64,000 nucleotides of DNA from contig CAYFMN010000025.1 of NCBI GenBank assembly GCA_964344185.1, positions 1 through 64,000 on the forward strand, given 5' to 3'. The notes beneath the pieces were generated by a model. That model saw only the letters and a list, made by a program, of their open reading frames with translations. It ran no database searches and was not told the DNA's origin. The DNA is from JAJDAT01 sp964344185. Its GTDB lineage: Bacteria > Nitrospinota > Nitrospinia > Nitrospinales > JAJDAT01. Both the position numbers and the translations under genes were made by a program. How positions within the stretch are numbered: the first letter of the stretch is position 1; each line of letters opens with the position of its first letter. Positions 35,253-43,690 of the stretch are shown one piece after another.

Positions 35253-35353
35253 AGGAAACCTCTAAAAATTCAGACTTGCCAGGAGCCAGGCCATTAAATT
35301 CAAGGGCCTGGCGATAGCAAACCAGTAAGAATGCCAATTATTAGAGGTCCTTT
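35253..35353 (+). repeat. 101-bp dispersed hairpin element, copy 3
   Basis: A full-length copy with the left end AGGAAACCTCTAAAAATT and right end TTAGAGGTCCTTTT, which form an imperfect terminal inverted repeat bordered by TTAA-like bases. The central arms are CCAGGCC and GGCCTGG. It sits upstream of the first Fur-box promoter. Confidence 0.92.
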
Positions 35354-35431
35354 TAATATTTCAAGATGAAAGTGTAACAAATTAATAATCCAACCTCGTC
35401 CAAAATAACAAACTTCAAACAAAAAACTCTA

Positions 35432-35479
35432 TTGACAAATGACCACTTGTGTATAACAATTATGATAATCGTTATCATA
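35432..35479 (+). promoter_or_regulatory. Promoter with Fur-box-like operator, [2Fe-2S] gene 1
   Basis: TTGACA (35432-35437), 17 bp, AACAAT (35455-35460), followed at once by a perfect 8-bp inverted repeat, TATGATAA-TCG-TTATCATA (35461-35479). Its core TGATAAT-C-GTTATCA matches the 7-1-7 Fur consensus TGATAAT-n-ATTATCA with one mismatch. Bound Fur-Fe2+ would sit at the transcription start and repress it. AAAGG follows, seven bases before the ATG at 35499. Confidence 0.75.
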
Positions 35480-35498
35480 AATTCACAAAGGCGATTTG

Positions 35499-35780
35499 AT
35501 GATGGATAAACCACCAACTCTAATAAACATATGCAACGGACCTGGTTGCAATGCATGGAACGCTCCTGAAATCTTAAAAAATCTTCCAGAAACAATACAA
35601 GGTTTTGTTAAAGATATTAAAATTTGTGAAGCCGCTTGCATGAGTAAATGCGGTGGCGGAGTAACCGTCCAGGTAAACGGAAATAGCGACAACCTCATAA
35701 AGGTGAGGAGACCTCATCAGGCGGTAGATAAAATCATTCCATCAATCGCTGCTCAGCCCGCGCTTAAACTAGGTTATTAA
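35499..35780 (+). CDS. Small thioredoxin-like [2Fe-2S] protein, iron-regulated, copy 1
   Basis: A 93-residue protein resembling the thioredoxin-like [2Fe-2S] ferredoxin fold found in NuoE-type subunits. The cluster ligands would be the Cys-x4-Cys pair in CNGPGCNAW and cysteines of CEAACMSKCGGG. A VTVQVNG strand and a short C-terminal tail follow. It has a paralogue 360 bp downstream. The Fur-type operator indicates expression under iron limitation, which is notable for an iron-sulphur protein. It could act in iron or haem handling, or as a bacterioferritin partner; that role is inference. The ATG at 35499 is preferred over an upstream TTG because of spacing to AAAGG. Confidence 0.7.
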   Translation: MMDKPPTLINICNGPGCNAWNAPEILKNLPETIQGFVKDIKICEAACMSKCGGGVTVQVNGNSDNLIKVRRPHQAVDKIIPSIAAQPALKLGY

Positions 35781-35859
35781 CTTAAATCTCTAGACGAAGA
35801 ATCTAGGTAATATTCCTCTCGATTTAATAATTGTCAGCATACGCCCGACTGGCTTCACC

Positions 35860-36005
35860 CGTTAATCGTTAAAGGAACTGGAGTTTCAAAGTTCCCTCTC
35901 GCGTGTCATTCAGAACCGATATTTTAATATCGGTGAAGAATCTCGCCTCGATTTAACAAATCAAACTCCTTTTCCTTAGGAGCAAAGGCGAGAGGTTTCA
36001 TTCTT
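35860..36005. repeat. REP-like long palindromic repeat
   Basis: CGTGTCATTCAGAACCGAT is followed by the mirrored arm and GAAGAATCTCGCC, resembling the TCATTCTGAG-x-GAAGAATCT repeats seen in many genomes. The core CCGATATTTTAATATCGG (35916-35933) is a perfect 8-bp hairpin. The outer arms CCTCTCGC (35895-35902) and GCGAGAGG (35988-35995) also pair, and an inner CTCCT-AGGAG stem lies at 35967-35982. No gene is visible. The 363-bp gap 35781-36143 consists of this element plus the second promoter. Confidence 0.55.
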
Positions 36006-36053
36006 GCTCTTTAAGTTCCATTTTTCTTTCTGATTTAAAAAAATATCCAATAA

Positions 36054-36123
36054 TGATAATTATTTTCAAAATAAATATTGACAAAAAGTCAAAGCTAAGT
36101 AATAATTATGATATTCGTTATCA
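36054..36123 (+). promoter_or_regulatory. Promoter flanked by two Fur-box-like sites, [2Fe-2S] gene 2
   Basis: TTGACA (36078-36083), exactly 17 bp, AATAAT (36101-36106). TGATATT-C-GTTATCA (36109-36123) follows the -10 box in the same position as in the first paralogue. A second 7-1-7 site, TGATAAT-T-ATTTTCA (36054-36068), lies upstream of the -35. Each differs from the Fur consensus by one or two bases. The paired sites suggest tighter repression than at gene 1. Confidence 0.7.
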
Positions 36124-36143
36124 ACTAAGAAACGCATCAGAAA

Positions 36144-36410
36144 ATGAATAATCAGCCAACGATCATTAAGGTTTGCAACGGAGCCGGGTGCAATGCCTGG
36201 GACGCATCGGATATTTTGCGGGATTTACCGCAAAATGTAGCCGACTTTTTAGAAAACGTAAAAGTCTGCGAGGTTTCTTGTTTGAAAAGTTGTGGCGGCG
36301 GGGTATCCGTTCAGGTAAATGAAGGTAACGAAAAAATAGTTAAAATAAGAAATCCTTACCAAGCAATGGACCAAATCCTTCCCCATATTGCTTTGCCAGT
36401 TCAGGCATAA
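36144..36410 (+). CDS. Small thioredoxin-like [2Fe-2S] protein, iron-regulated, copy 2
   Basis: An 88-residue paralogue of the protein encoded at 35499. It keeps the same cysteine layout: Cys-x4-Cys in CNGAGCNAW and Cys residues in CEVSCLKSCGGG, then VSVQVNEG and RNPYQAMDQILPH. The two copies share their promoter layout as well as their protein pattern, so promoter and gene were probably duplicated together. It is convergent with hemH, 70 bp away, which may reflect shared iron/haem physiology. Function is not established. Confidence 0.7.
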   Translation: MNNQPTIIKVCNGAGCNAWDASDILRDLPQNVADFLENVKVCEVSCLKSCGGGVSVQVNEGNEKIVKIRNPYQAMDQILPHIALPVQA

Positions 36411-36480
36411 GTAAAACCTTACCTTCTCTTAATTAAATCCAACATACCGATATTTAATATTTAGTTTTCTTATCCATCAA

Positions 36481-37416
36481 CTAACAAATATGGCTCCAAA
36501 TGACAGAAGCGAGGGCTTGGATAAGTTTTGGGGTGGCGTTTAGGGATTTGGTCCGGTAAAGCTTTAATCCTTTACTTTCCGCATATTTCGTATATTCGAT
36601 ATCGATATCGTACAAAATTTCCACATGATCGCAGAGGAAACCAACAGGCACGACCAACACGGTCTTTTTGCCAAACCGAGCAATCTTGTCCAACATCATT
36701 TCAACCGAAGGTTCCAACCACGGAACAGGAATATAACCTGCGCTTTGGTAGCATTGATTCCACTGAATCGGTTTAACGTTTTTAATTATGCTCCGTACGG
36801 TTTTAGTAAATTCTTCCGGGTAAGGATCTCCTTCATCTAATGAACTTTCAGGAATACTATGAACCGTAAACAGCGTATAAAATCCGGTAGAGCCGTCTTC
36901 GATGATTTTTTTTGCGGCTTGTTTATAGCGGTCCGCAAAAGCTTCAGCCAAATATTCGTTATCCGCCCAGGAATAAATAAAATCGGCATTTTTCAAATCG
37001 CCGCCGTTCTCCCTAATCGCCTCTCGAAAGGCCTTTAAATAAAGCTCGGTGCTGAACCTGCTGTATTGGGGAGCCAAACACAACCCAATCAATCTCTCCA
37101 CTCCATCATCGTAAGCTTGCTTAACAACATCGCGAATATAGGGACTCCAGTTTCGCATTCCAACATAAACCTTAAACCGACCTTCTCCTCCATCACTATT
37201 AAGCAGTTTTTCCAAACTATTGGCCTGCTCTTTGGTTATTGGCTCCAAGGGAGATTTGCCGCCAATCTGATTGTAATGGTCGGTTATTGCCTCGACTATT
37301 CCCGGACTAGGATCTTGCCCGCCGCGAATATTTCGAATGTACTGGGGTATATGATCAACGCTATCGGGAGCGCCGTGAGCCATTAAAAAAATACCAATCT
37401 TCGAATCATCCAGCAT
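36481..37416 (-). CDS. hemH: Ferrochelatase
   Basis: About 311 residues. It inserts Fe2+ into a porphyrin in haem synthesis. Visible landmarks are FLMAHGAPDS, QIGGKSPLEPIT, GMRNWSPYI, APQYSRFST, the catalytic His in FTVHSIPESS and the acidic metal-site segment GFLCDHVEILYDID. The ATG at 37416 overlaps the end of hemE by 11 bp and gives the usual N-terminus; a TTG nine codons upstream (37443) is open but adds atypical residues. Whether the substrate is protoporphyrin or coproporphyrin cannot be told. No oxidase gene (hemG/hemY) lies beside it. Confidence 0.93.
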   Translation of the reverse strand: MLDDSKIGIFLMAHGAPDSVDHIPQYIRNIRGGQDPSPGIVEAITDHYNQIGGKSPLEPITKEQANSLEKLLNSDGGEGRFKVYVGMRNWSPYIRDVVKQAYDDGVERLIGLCLAPQYSRFSTELYLKAFREAIRENGGDLKNADFIYSWADNEYLAEAFADRYKQAAKKIIEDGSTGFYTLFTVHSIPESSLDEGDPYPEEFTKTVRSIIKNVKPIQWNQCYQSAGYIPVPWLEPSVEMMLDKIARFGKKTVLVVPVGFLCDHVEILYDIDIEYTKYAESKGLKLYRTKSLNATPKLIQALASVIWSHIC

Positions 37417-38449
37417 GCTTATACTCGTGAACCATATCAACAACGGCTTTTACATGATCTACAGGGGTATGTTGTAAAATTCCGTGACCTAAGTTAAAAA
37501 TATGTCCTGGTTTACCGCCAACGCGCCGCATAATATCGTGAACCCGTTTCTTGATTACCGGAATAGGCGCAAACAATACAACGGGGTCCATGTTTCCCTG
37601 AACAGGCTTATCCCAACCGACAATATCCCGAGCTTGATCAATATTTATCCTCCAGTCAAAGCTCATCACGTCGCCTCCAGCTTGCGCTATCACGTCCAGC
37701 ATAGATGAAGTGCCCGTGCTGAAATTGATCACCGGAACATCTAAGTCTTTCAGCGCGTTCATAACTTTTTGGCAATAGGGCAAAATATATTCCCGATAAT
37801 CTTCTGGGGTCACACAACCTATCCAACTATCAAAAATTTGCAGCGCTTGAGCTCCTGAAGCCACTTGCATTTTTAGGTAATCGATCAAAACGGTCGAAAC
37901 TTTTTCCATCAAAAGTTTCCAAGTGTCCGGCTCTTCATACATCAGAAGTTTGGTAATTTTAAACTCGCTCGACTTACCCCCTTCCACCATATAGCTGCAC
38001 AAGGTAAAAGGAGCGGCGGCAAATCCGATCAGGGGAATCTTTCCTTCGATTTCCTTGCGAACAAGTTTAATCGCCTGCCCGACATAACCTAACTGTTCTT
38101 CTGAATTGACGGGTCGTAAATTTTCAACATCTTTGCGGGTTCTAACAGGTCTTGGAATTGAAGGGCCGTCGCCTTTCACAAACTCCAAACCAGTGCCCAT
38201 AGGCTCCAAGGGCAATAATATATCGGCAAAAATAATAGCCGCGTCCACTCCTAAAGGTTTAAGCGGTTGCAGAGTAACTTCGGTGGCCAATTCCGGCGTT
38301 TGGCACATTTCCAAGAAAGAGTATTTTTCTTTTAAAGCCCGATACTCCTTCATATAGCGGCCAGCTTGACGCATAAACCATACGGGCGTAGCGTCTACGG
38401 GTTCGCCCCGGCACGCTTTTAAAAACCTGTAATCGGTTGGGGAAGTCAT
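37406..38449 (-). CDS. hemE: Uroporphyrinogen decarboxylase
   Basis: About 347 residues. It converts uroporphyrinogen III to coproporphyrinogen III. Diagnostic motifs are PVWFMRQAGRYMKEY near the N-terminus, FADILLPLEPMG, GFAAAPFTLCSYMVEGG, QIFDSWIG and FNLGHGILQHTPVDHV. The ATG at 38449 is preferred over a TTG three codons upstream. The 3' end overlaps hemH, so hemE-hemH form a haem operon. Confidence 0.97.
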   Translation of the reverse strand: MTSPTDYRFLKACRGEPVDATPVWFMRQAGRYMKEYRALKEKYSFLEMCQTPELATEVTLQPLKPLGVDAAIIFADILLPLEPMGTGLEFVKGDGPSIPRPVRTRKDVENLRPVNSEEQLGYVGQAIKLVRKEIEGKIPLIGFAAAPFTLCSYMVEGGKSSEFKITKLLMYEEPDTWKLLMEKVSTVLIDYLKMQVASGAQALQIFDSWIGCVTPEDYREYILPYCQKVMNALKDLDVPVINFSTGTSSMLDVIAQAGGDVMSFDWRINIDQARDIVGWDKPVQGNMDPVVLFAPIPVIKKRVHDIMRRVGGKPGHIFNLGHGILQHTPVDHVKAVVDMVHEYKHAG

Positions 38450-38527
38450 AATTTTCAATATCTAAGATGTTTGCAAAAACCCTGATTATAGGCTGGTAAA
38501 GCCCATGTTTTCAACGCAATTATCTTT

Positions 38528-40879
38528 TTATTTTAATTTTCCGCTTTGCCGCTCATAAAATTGAAAGATTTTTCGGTTTTCATCTTCGGTTAGATCATTG
38601 ATTAAAGGATCTAACTTCTTATTTTCAAAATCATATTTTAATTTCTGAAAAACTGAGAATCTATCTTGATATTCAGGAGATTTTTGCCCAAGTTGAACAA
38701 AACGGGAGAGGTATAAATAAGCCAAAAAATGTGATTGTCTTGGGGAAAATAAGTATAAATCCGACAACATACGGATAATATCAGGATCATTGGGTTTAAT
38801 CGCTAATGCTTTCAGGTATGATTTCTCGGCTCTTTCATAATCTTTCAAAAAACCATATACCGAAGCCTCTTTAACAAACAAAAGCGATTCGGACCGGTTT
38901 ACGCCGTTAATTTTTTCTAATACAGCCGCCGCTTCTTGCCAACGTTTGTTGTCATAAAGAAAATTCGCTTGTTTAAGCAGCGAGTCCAAATCAGGCAATT
39001 GAGGAATCCTGGATTCTAAAGTAATCAGTTGTTTTCTTGCTTTCTCGCGAACTTCATCATTGGGAGAGTTTTTAAACAAATTAACCAAAACGGGCCAGAC
39101 AGAAACAAATTGTTTTGTTTCTATATAGAGTTCTGCAAGTTTCCCCAGCAAAACTGGGTCGTTCGGAGTGACAGCGAGTCCCATTTGCGCTGTATTAATC
39201 GCCTTCTCATTTTCCCCTTCATTCACATAAATTTGAGTTTGTAACTGATACGGAAATAACTTGAAAGGGAGAACGTCTCGAGAAGCTTTCAAATACTTCA
39301 TAGAGCTGGCTTTGTCGCCCTGGTCAAGAAAATACCCTGCTGAGAGGTTATAAGTCGTGGCCAATAATTTTCCCGCCTGAAAATGCTCTAAATTTCTCTC
39401 GGCTTCTTTTTTCCAGCAAATTTGGGCTTGTCGTTCAATTCGGGAAAGATCAAAAACACGCTCATTTTCAAAATAAGCAATGGCGATATTGCAATAATCG
39501 ACAAAACGACCTTCGGCTTTTAACCATTTTGGCTGAATTAAAGCCCAAAACATAAAGACCAGGCAAGCCCCAGAAGCAACCGATTTTAATTTACTCTTCG
39601 AAAACGTTTCCGAAACAAAAGTAACAAGCGCATAAGCTCCTAATAGAATGAGCCATGGGATCAAAACGTAACGAAACCTGCTTACGGGATAAAACAACCA
39701 GATTCCAAGCGTCAATCCGGTTAAATAAATATAAACAAGATTAAATTGATGGCGGCGACGCAGGGAAAAAGCAATTCCCCATAACCCCAGCGCGGCTATA
39801 AAACCAAATCCAGAAACTGGATTTTTCAAAACGCCTGAAAACTGACCAAAGGCGTAATAGCTAACATTGGAAGCCGACTCATAAGAACTAAAAATGAAAA
39901 ATAACTTTCGCAGATACATTTGCACAAAAGCTAAAGGATCGGCTAAAAACCCTTCCCAAACAACCCATAGCGATTGCTTTAGAGAAATGAATAAACCATA
40001 TTTTTTAATCCATTCGTCAAAAACAGGGTAGGGCTCAAATCCAGTCCCGGGATATTGACTTAAATTACCTGCTAAAAATGCGTATCCGCCGCTGGTATCT
40101 ATGAAATACCATTTATCAAACACCAGGTATCCTCGAACGATTAAGGGAACCATCAACCCAAAAAAAACTATCGAATAAGCCCCCAGTCTTAATAGTCTGT
40201 CCCGAACATTCCAATGGCGAAAAGTTCCCCAGAATAAATACGCCGCAATGAAAGGAAATAATAAACCAAAGTTCGGACGAACTTGAACCGACATGGATAG
40301 GGCTATAAAGCCCGATATTAAATAAAAGTTTTGTTTTGAAATATTTTCCGGCTCTGTTTTAAATTCATTTAGAGTTGAATTTTCGGCAACCAAACCTTTT
40401 AGAAAAAACAGAAAGGAAAGTATCAAAAAAAATAACGCTAAGTTTTCGCGCAACAAAAGGCCTTCGTAAAAAATAACAATCCCATTTAATCCAAATAACA
40501 AACCGGCTAAAAGACCCGTTATTTTGCCGCCCAACAATCGACCGGCGCAAAAAACCAAAACGGACGCCCCTACGCCAAGGGTAAATTGAAAAATCCATAC
40601 AAATTTAAAATCACGCCCGACCAAAGCATAGATCGTCCCCAACACATACATATAAAAAGGACTATGACCTCGCGGAATATCAATTAACCAGTCTCCTTGC
40701 GCAAAATGACGGGCTCCTAAATCGTAGTTGCCATTATCCATATTCGGAGATACATAATCGAAAAACGGATTGTCCTGGAAATCAAAAAAATAAACGATAC
40801 GAATGATCAGGGCAAAAAAGGCGACAACAACGGGATAAACCCAATCTGGCAATTCGGATAATTTATTTTGAAAAGTCAA
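38528..40879 (-). CDS. Glycosyltransferase family 39-like membrane protein with C-terminal TPRs
   Basis: 783 residues. The N-terminal half has about ten or eleven hydrophobic segments and acidic residues in the first periplasmic loop (NMDNGNYDLGARHF), the arrangement of GT39/ArnT-type transferases that use polyprenyl-phosphate sugars. From about residue 500 onwards the protein is soluble and built of TPR-like repeats (GENEKAINTAQMGLAVTPNDP, KDYERAEKSYLKALAIKPNDP). The TPR half probably faces the periplasm and may recruit acceptor proteins. The acceptor is unknown. It lies 11 bp after queG on the same strand. Confidence 0.8.
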   Translation of the reverse strand: MTFQNKLSELPDWVYPVVVAFFALIIRIVYFFDFQDNPFFDYVSPNMDNGNYDLGARHFAQGDWLIDIPRGHSPFYMYVLGTIYALVGRDFKFVWIFQFTLGVGASVLVFCAGRLLGGKITGLLAGLLFGLNGIVIFYEGLLLRENLALFFLILSFLFFLKGLVAENSTLNEFKTEPENISKQNFYLISGFIALSMSVQVRPNFGLLFPFIAAYLFWGTFRHWNVRDRLLRLGAYSIVFFGLMVPLIVRGYLVFDKWYFIDTSGGYAFLAGNLSQYPGTGFEPYPVFDEWIKKYGLFISLKQSLWVVWEGFLADPLAFVQMYLRKLFFIFSSYESASNVSYYAFGQFSGVLKNPVSGFGFIAALGLWGIAFSLRRRHQFNLVYIYLTGLTLGIWLFYPVSRFRYVLIPWLILLGAYALVTFVSETFSKSKLKSVASGACLVFMFWALIQPKWLKAEGRFVDYCNIAIAYFENERVFDLSRIERQAQICWKKEAERNLEHFQAGKLLATTYNLSAGYFLDQGDKASSMKYLKASRDVLPFKLFPYQLQTQIYVNEGENEKAINTAQMGLAVTPNDPVLLGKLAELYIETKQFVSVWPVLVNLFKNSPNDEVREKARKQLITLESRIPQLPDLDSLLKQANFLYDNKRWQEAAAVLEKINGVNRSESLLFVKEASVYGFLKDYERAEKSYLKALAIKPNDPDIIRMLSDLYLFSPRQSHFLAYLYLSRFVQLGQKSPEYQDRFSVFQKLKYDFENKKLDPLINDLTEDENRKIFQFYERQSGKLK

Positions 40880-40890
40880 AAGAAGATAAT

Positions 40891-42039
40891 TTAAGAGGTT
40901 GGAAAATAATTGCTTGAAGTTCCCTGAGTTTTTAGTCGCTGAATTTCTTCAAGAACCCAAGGGTCAGATTCTTCAGATAAATGCTTTTCGATCAGGACCA
41001 GGGCTTCTTGCCCTAAAATTTCTCCCAACGCCCACAACGAATGGGATCTAATAAGCGGTTCTTTATCCGTCAAAGCTTGTTCTAAAACGGTAGCAGCCTT
41101 TCGATTTTCAGAGTTTCCCAAAGCCACCGCAACATTTCTTAAAAACCGTTTTCTTTTTAGTCGTTTAATGGGGCTTTTCCTAAACCGATTGCGAAACCCT
41201 TCGTCGTCTAATTGCATTAAATCAATTAATCGATTTGTATCTGTTTTTTCTAAATAGGCTTTCTCATAAGTTACAGAAGCGAAAGAATTCCAGGGACAAA
41301 CGATTTGGCAATCGTCGCATCCATAAATTCGATTCCCGATCGCCTTACGAAATTCAATTGGAATGACTCCTTTGAGCTCTATATTCAAATAAGATATACA
41401 TTTTCTCGAGTCCAAAACATAAGGAGCTACAATAGCTTGAGTCGGGCAAATATCTATACAATCTCGGCAGGTTCCGCATCGATCCACCGCTCCCTGAGAA
41501 AATGGCAACTCAACATCCAGCAAAATCTCAGAGAGAAAATACCACGAACCTATACCTTCTGTAACTAAGTTAGTGTGTTTGCCGATCCAACCCAATCCAG
41601 CTTTTTGCGCTAATGGTTTTTCGAGTACAGGGCCGGTATCGACGTAAACCTTGCTTTTAGAACCGGGAAACTCTTCGAGGACCAATTCCTCTAATTCTTT
41701 TAATCTCGGCAAAATAACGTCATGGTAATCTTCGTTAAGCGCATAAATAGAAATATCCCCTTCTTCTTTATTTTTTAAATAATCCAGACTTTTTCTTCTG
41801 GGAAAATAATTCGAACGGAGGCAAACAACGCTGCGAACTCCCGGTAAAACTTTATTCAGATCGATCCTCTTTTCGGAATTCCTCCTCATATACCCCATTT
41901 CTCCTTGATATCCCAAATCCAGCCATTCCTGAAACCGGGAGGCGGAAGAAACGTCCTGAGGAGAAGCGACGCCAACCTCATCAAACCCTAATTGAAGCGC
42001 TTTTTCCCTAAACTTTAACCATTGATCTTGATTTACCAT
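40891..42039 (-). CDS. queG: Epoxyqueuosine reductase
   Basis: A 382-residue cobalamin- and iron-sulphur-dependent enzyme performing the last step of queuosine synthesis in tRNA. The N-terminal domain has FDEVGVASP and KVYVDTGPVLEKPLAQKAGLGWIGKHT pieces. Two [4Fe-4S] motifs are visible: CGTCRDCIDICPTQA and CDDCQIVCPWN. The C-terminal part carries HEAT-like repeats (EPLIRSHSLWALGEI). Full length. Confidence 0.95.
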   Translation of the reverse strand: MVNQDQWLKFREKALQLGFDEVGVASPQDVSSASRFQEWLDLGYQGEMGYMRRNSEKRIDLNKVLPGVRSVVCLRSNYFPRRKSLDYLKNKEEGDISIYALNEDYHDVILPRLKELEELVLEEFPGSKSKVYVDTGPVLEKPLAQKAGLGWIGKHTNLVTEGIGSWYFLSEILLDVELPFSQGAVDRCGTCRDCIDICPTQAIVAPYVLDSRKCISYLNIELKGVIPIEFRKAIGNRIYGCDDCQIVCPWNSFASVTYEKAYLEKTDTNRLIDLMQLDDEGFRNRFRKSPIKRLKRKRFLRNVAVALGNSENRKAATVLEQALTDKEPLIRSHSLWALGEILGQEALVLIEKHLSEESDPWVLEEIQRLKTQGTSSNYFPTS

Positions 42040-42109
42040 ATGATTTACTAATAATTTCCTCGTCCGAAAGCTTTATAAAAATTAGAAGTCCACTTAAACC
42101 AAAATTTGT

Positions 42110-42138
42110 TTGATCTAAAAATCCAGCTTTGCTATTCT
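42110..42138 (+). promoter_or_regulatory. Possible sigma-70 promoter for the TPR-HDAC-GT2 group
   Basis: TTGATC (42110-42115), 17 bp, TATTCT (42133-42138), about 90 bp upstream of the TPR gene in the divergent gap after queG. Each box has four matches to consensus. Confidence 0.35.
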
Positions 42139-42230
42139 TAGGATAGCTTTGAATTTAAAACGTTTCGTCTTTTCTTTACACTTATCTGCTCTGCGTTCAA
42201 CACCCACTTTTTTCTTTCCGGAAGATAATT

Positions 42231-42698
42231 ATGATTTCAAGGATTTTAAACTTTTTTCCAAAACTTTTTTTGAGCTTACTACTTTTAATGTCATTGACAG
42301 CTCATTCTTTTGGAGAAACCCCAAAAGGAAGCAACTTAGAAAAAGCTACCGCCCTTTTTGAAAAAGGCAATATGCTTGCGCAAAAGAAAGATTTTAAAAA
42401 AGCAATTTTTGCTTACCAAGAGTCGATAAAAATAAACCCAAACCTGGGTTCCGTACATTATAACTTGGCTAATGTTTATGTCGCTGTAGGCGACTTAGAC
42501 GCCGCTATAGCAGAATACAAAAAAGCTATTAAAATTGATCCAAAAATGTCGGATTTTCATAGAAATCTAGGTTTCGCCTACGCTTTAAACAAAGACGGCG
42601 ACAATGCAAAGAAAAAATATGAAGAATTAAAAGAAATGGATCCAGTTCAGGCCGAAGTTCTCTATCAATGGATTCAACAAGGTAAAGAGGCTAAATAA
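42231..42698 (+). CDS. Exported TPR protein
   Basis: 155 residues with a signal peptide (FFPKLFLSLLLLMSLTAHSFG) and three tandem tetratricopeptide repeats between about residues 38 and 140 (KKDFKKAIFAYQESIKINPN, VGDLDAAIAEYKKAIKIDPK, and a degenerate third). It is likely a periplasmic scaffold for protein-protein contacts. It starts a plus-strand run with the HDAC-family gene 21 bp later, but no shared function is evident. Confidence 0.8.
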   Translation: MISRILNFFPKLFLSLLLLMSLTAHSFGETPKGSNLEKATALFEKGNMLAQKKDFKKAIFAYQESIKINPNLGSVHYNLANVYVAVGDLDAAIAEYKKAIKIDPKMSDFHRNLGFAYALNKDGDNAKKKYEELKEMDPVQAEVLYQWIQQGKEAK

Positions 42699-42719
42699 CA
42701 AAGCCCGCCAAAAAAACTT

Positions 42720-43655
42720 ATGAAACAAACCGGTTTTATTTACCATCCGCTGTATCAAAAGCATGAAACAGAACCTCATCCAGAAAACCCAGGAAGACTT
42801 CAAGCTATTTTGGACCGGTTAGAAAATGCAGAAGATAGACCAACAATTACGGAACTGGAACCTCGAAAAGCGTCGCCAGAAGAAATTGCTCTTGTACACG
42901 ATTCCAACTATATCGCTTACGTAGACGAAAAATGCCGCGAAGGCCAAAGCTCTTTGGACATGGACACTAACATCAGCTTGAACTCTTACGAAGCGGCATT
43001 GTTAGCGGCTGGAGCGGGTCTGATTGCAGTAGACAAAGTAGTAGACGGAGAACTGGATAACATTTTTTGCGCCGTACGCCCTCCTGGGCATCACGCAGAA
43101 CGAAATCGATCAATGGGCTTTTGTCTTTTTAATAACGTAGCTATTGCTGCGCGTTATGCTCAAGAGCAAAGAGAACTTGATCGCGTCGCTATTTTTGACT
43201 GGGATGTTCACCACGGAAACGGAACTCAAAATTCATTTTACTCAAATTCTTCCATTTTCTATTCTAGCGCCCATCAATTTCCCTTTTACCCTGGGACTGG
43301 AGACAAAAGTGAAACTGGAACAGGAGACGGGCTTGGCGCAACTTTAAATTTTCCTTTAAGAGCGTATTCAGAAGACTCTGATTATTTAGACTTAGTGGAA
43401 AATAAACTGATTCCAGAATTATTTAAATTTAAACCCGATTTAATCATTATTTCAGCCGGGTTCGACGCTCATGCCGAAGATCCTTTAGCCACTATGCAGC
43501 TCTCCAGCGGATGTTTTGGAAAAATGACCGAACTATTAAGAAAAGCCTCTGAAGAGATATGTAATGGCCGGTTGATATCTATGTTAGAGGGAGGATATAA
43601 TCACCAAGCCTTAGCGGATTCGGTACATAGTCATTTGGCGGCATTATCCGCCTAA
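42720..43655 (+). CDS. Histone deacetylase-family (AcuC/HDAC-like) deacetylase
   Basis: 311 residues, a zinc-dependent arginase-fold deacetylase of the bacterial HDAC-like group. Visible are HPENPGRLQAI at the N-terminus, the active-site RPPGHHAERNRSMGFCLFNN, the metal ligands in FDWDVHHGNGTQ and the Asp of SAGFDAHAEDP, and LEGGYNHQAL near the end. Substrates of bacterial members include acetyl-polyamines and acetylated proteins; which applies here is unknown. Confidence 0.93.
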   Translation: MKQTGFIYHPLYQKHETEPHPENPGRLQAILDRLENAEDRPTITELEPRKASPEEIALVHDSNYIAYVDEKCREGQSSLDMDTNISLNSYEAALLAAGAGLIAVDKVVDGELDNIFCAVRPPGHHAERNRSMGFCLFNNVAIAARYAQEQRELDRVAIFDWDVHHGNGTQNSFYSNSSIFYSSAHQFPFYPGTGDKSETGTGDGLGATLNFPLRAYSEDSDYLDLVENKLIPELFKFKPDLIIISAGFDAHAEDPLATMQLSSGCFGKMTELLRKASEEICNGRLISMLEGGYNHQALADSVHSHLAALSA

Positions 43656-43690
43656 TATTTTTTAACATAAATTAAATAAATTAACTTTCC

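Noticed and set aside
35103..35297. A 64-codon plus-strand frame upstream of the first [2Fe-2S] gene
   Set aside because: It translates REP-like and 101-bp repeat sequence and has no ribosome-binding site.
37066..37386. A 106-codon open frame on the plus strand
   Set aside because: Antisense to hemH, with no independent support.
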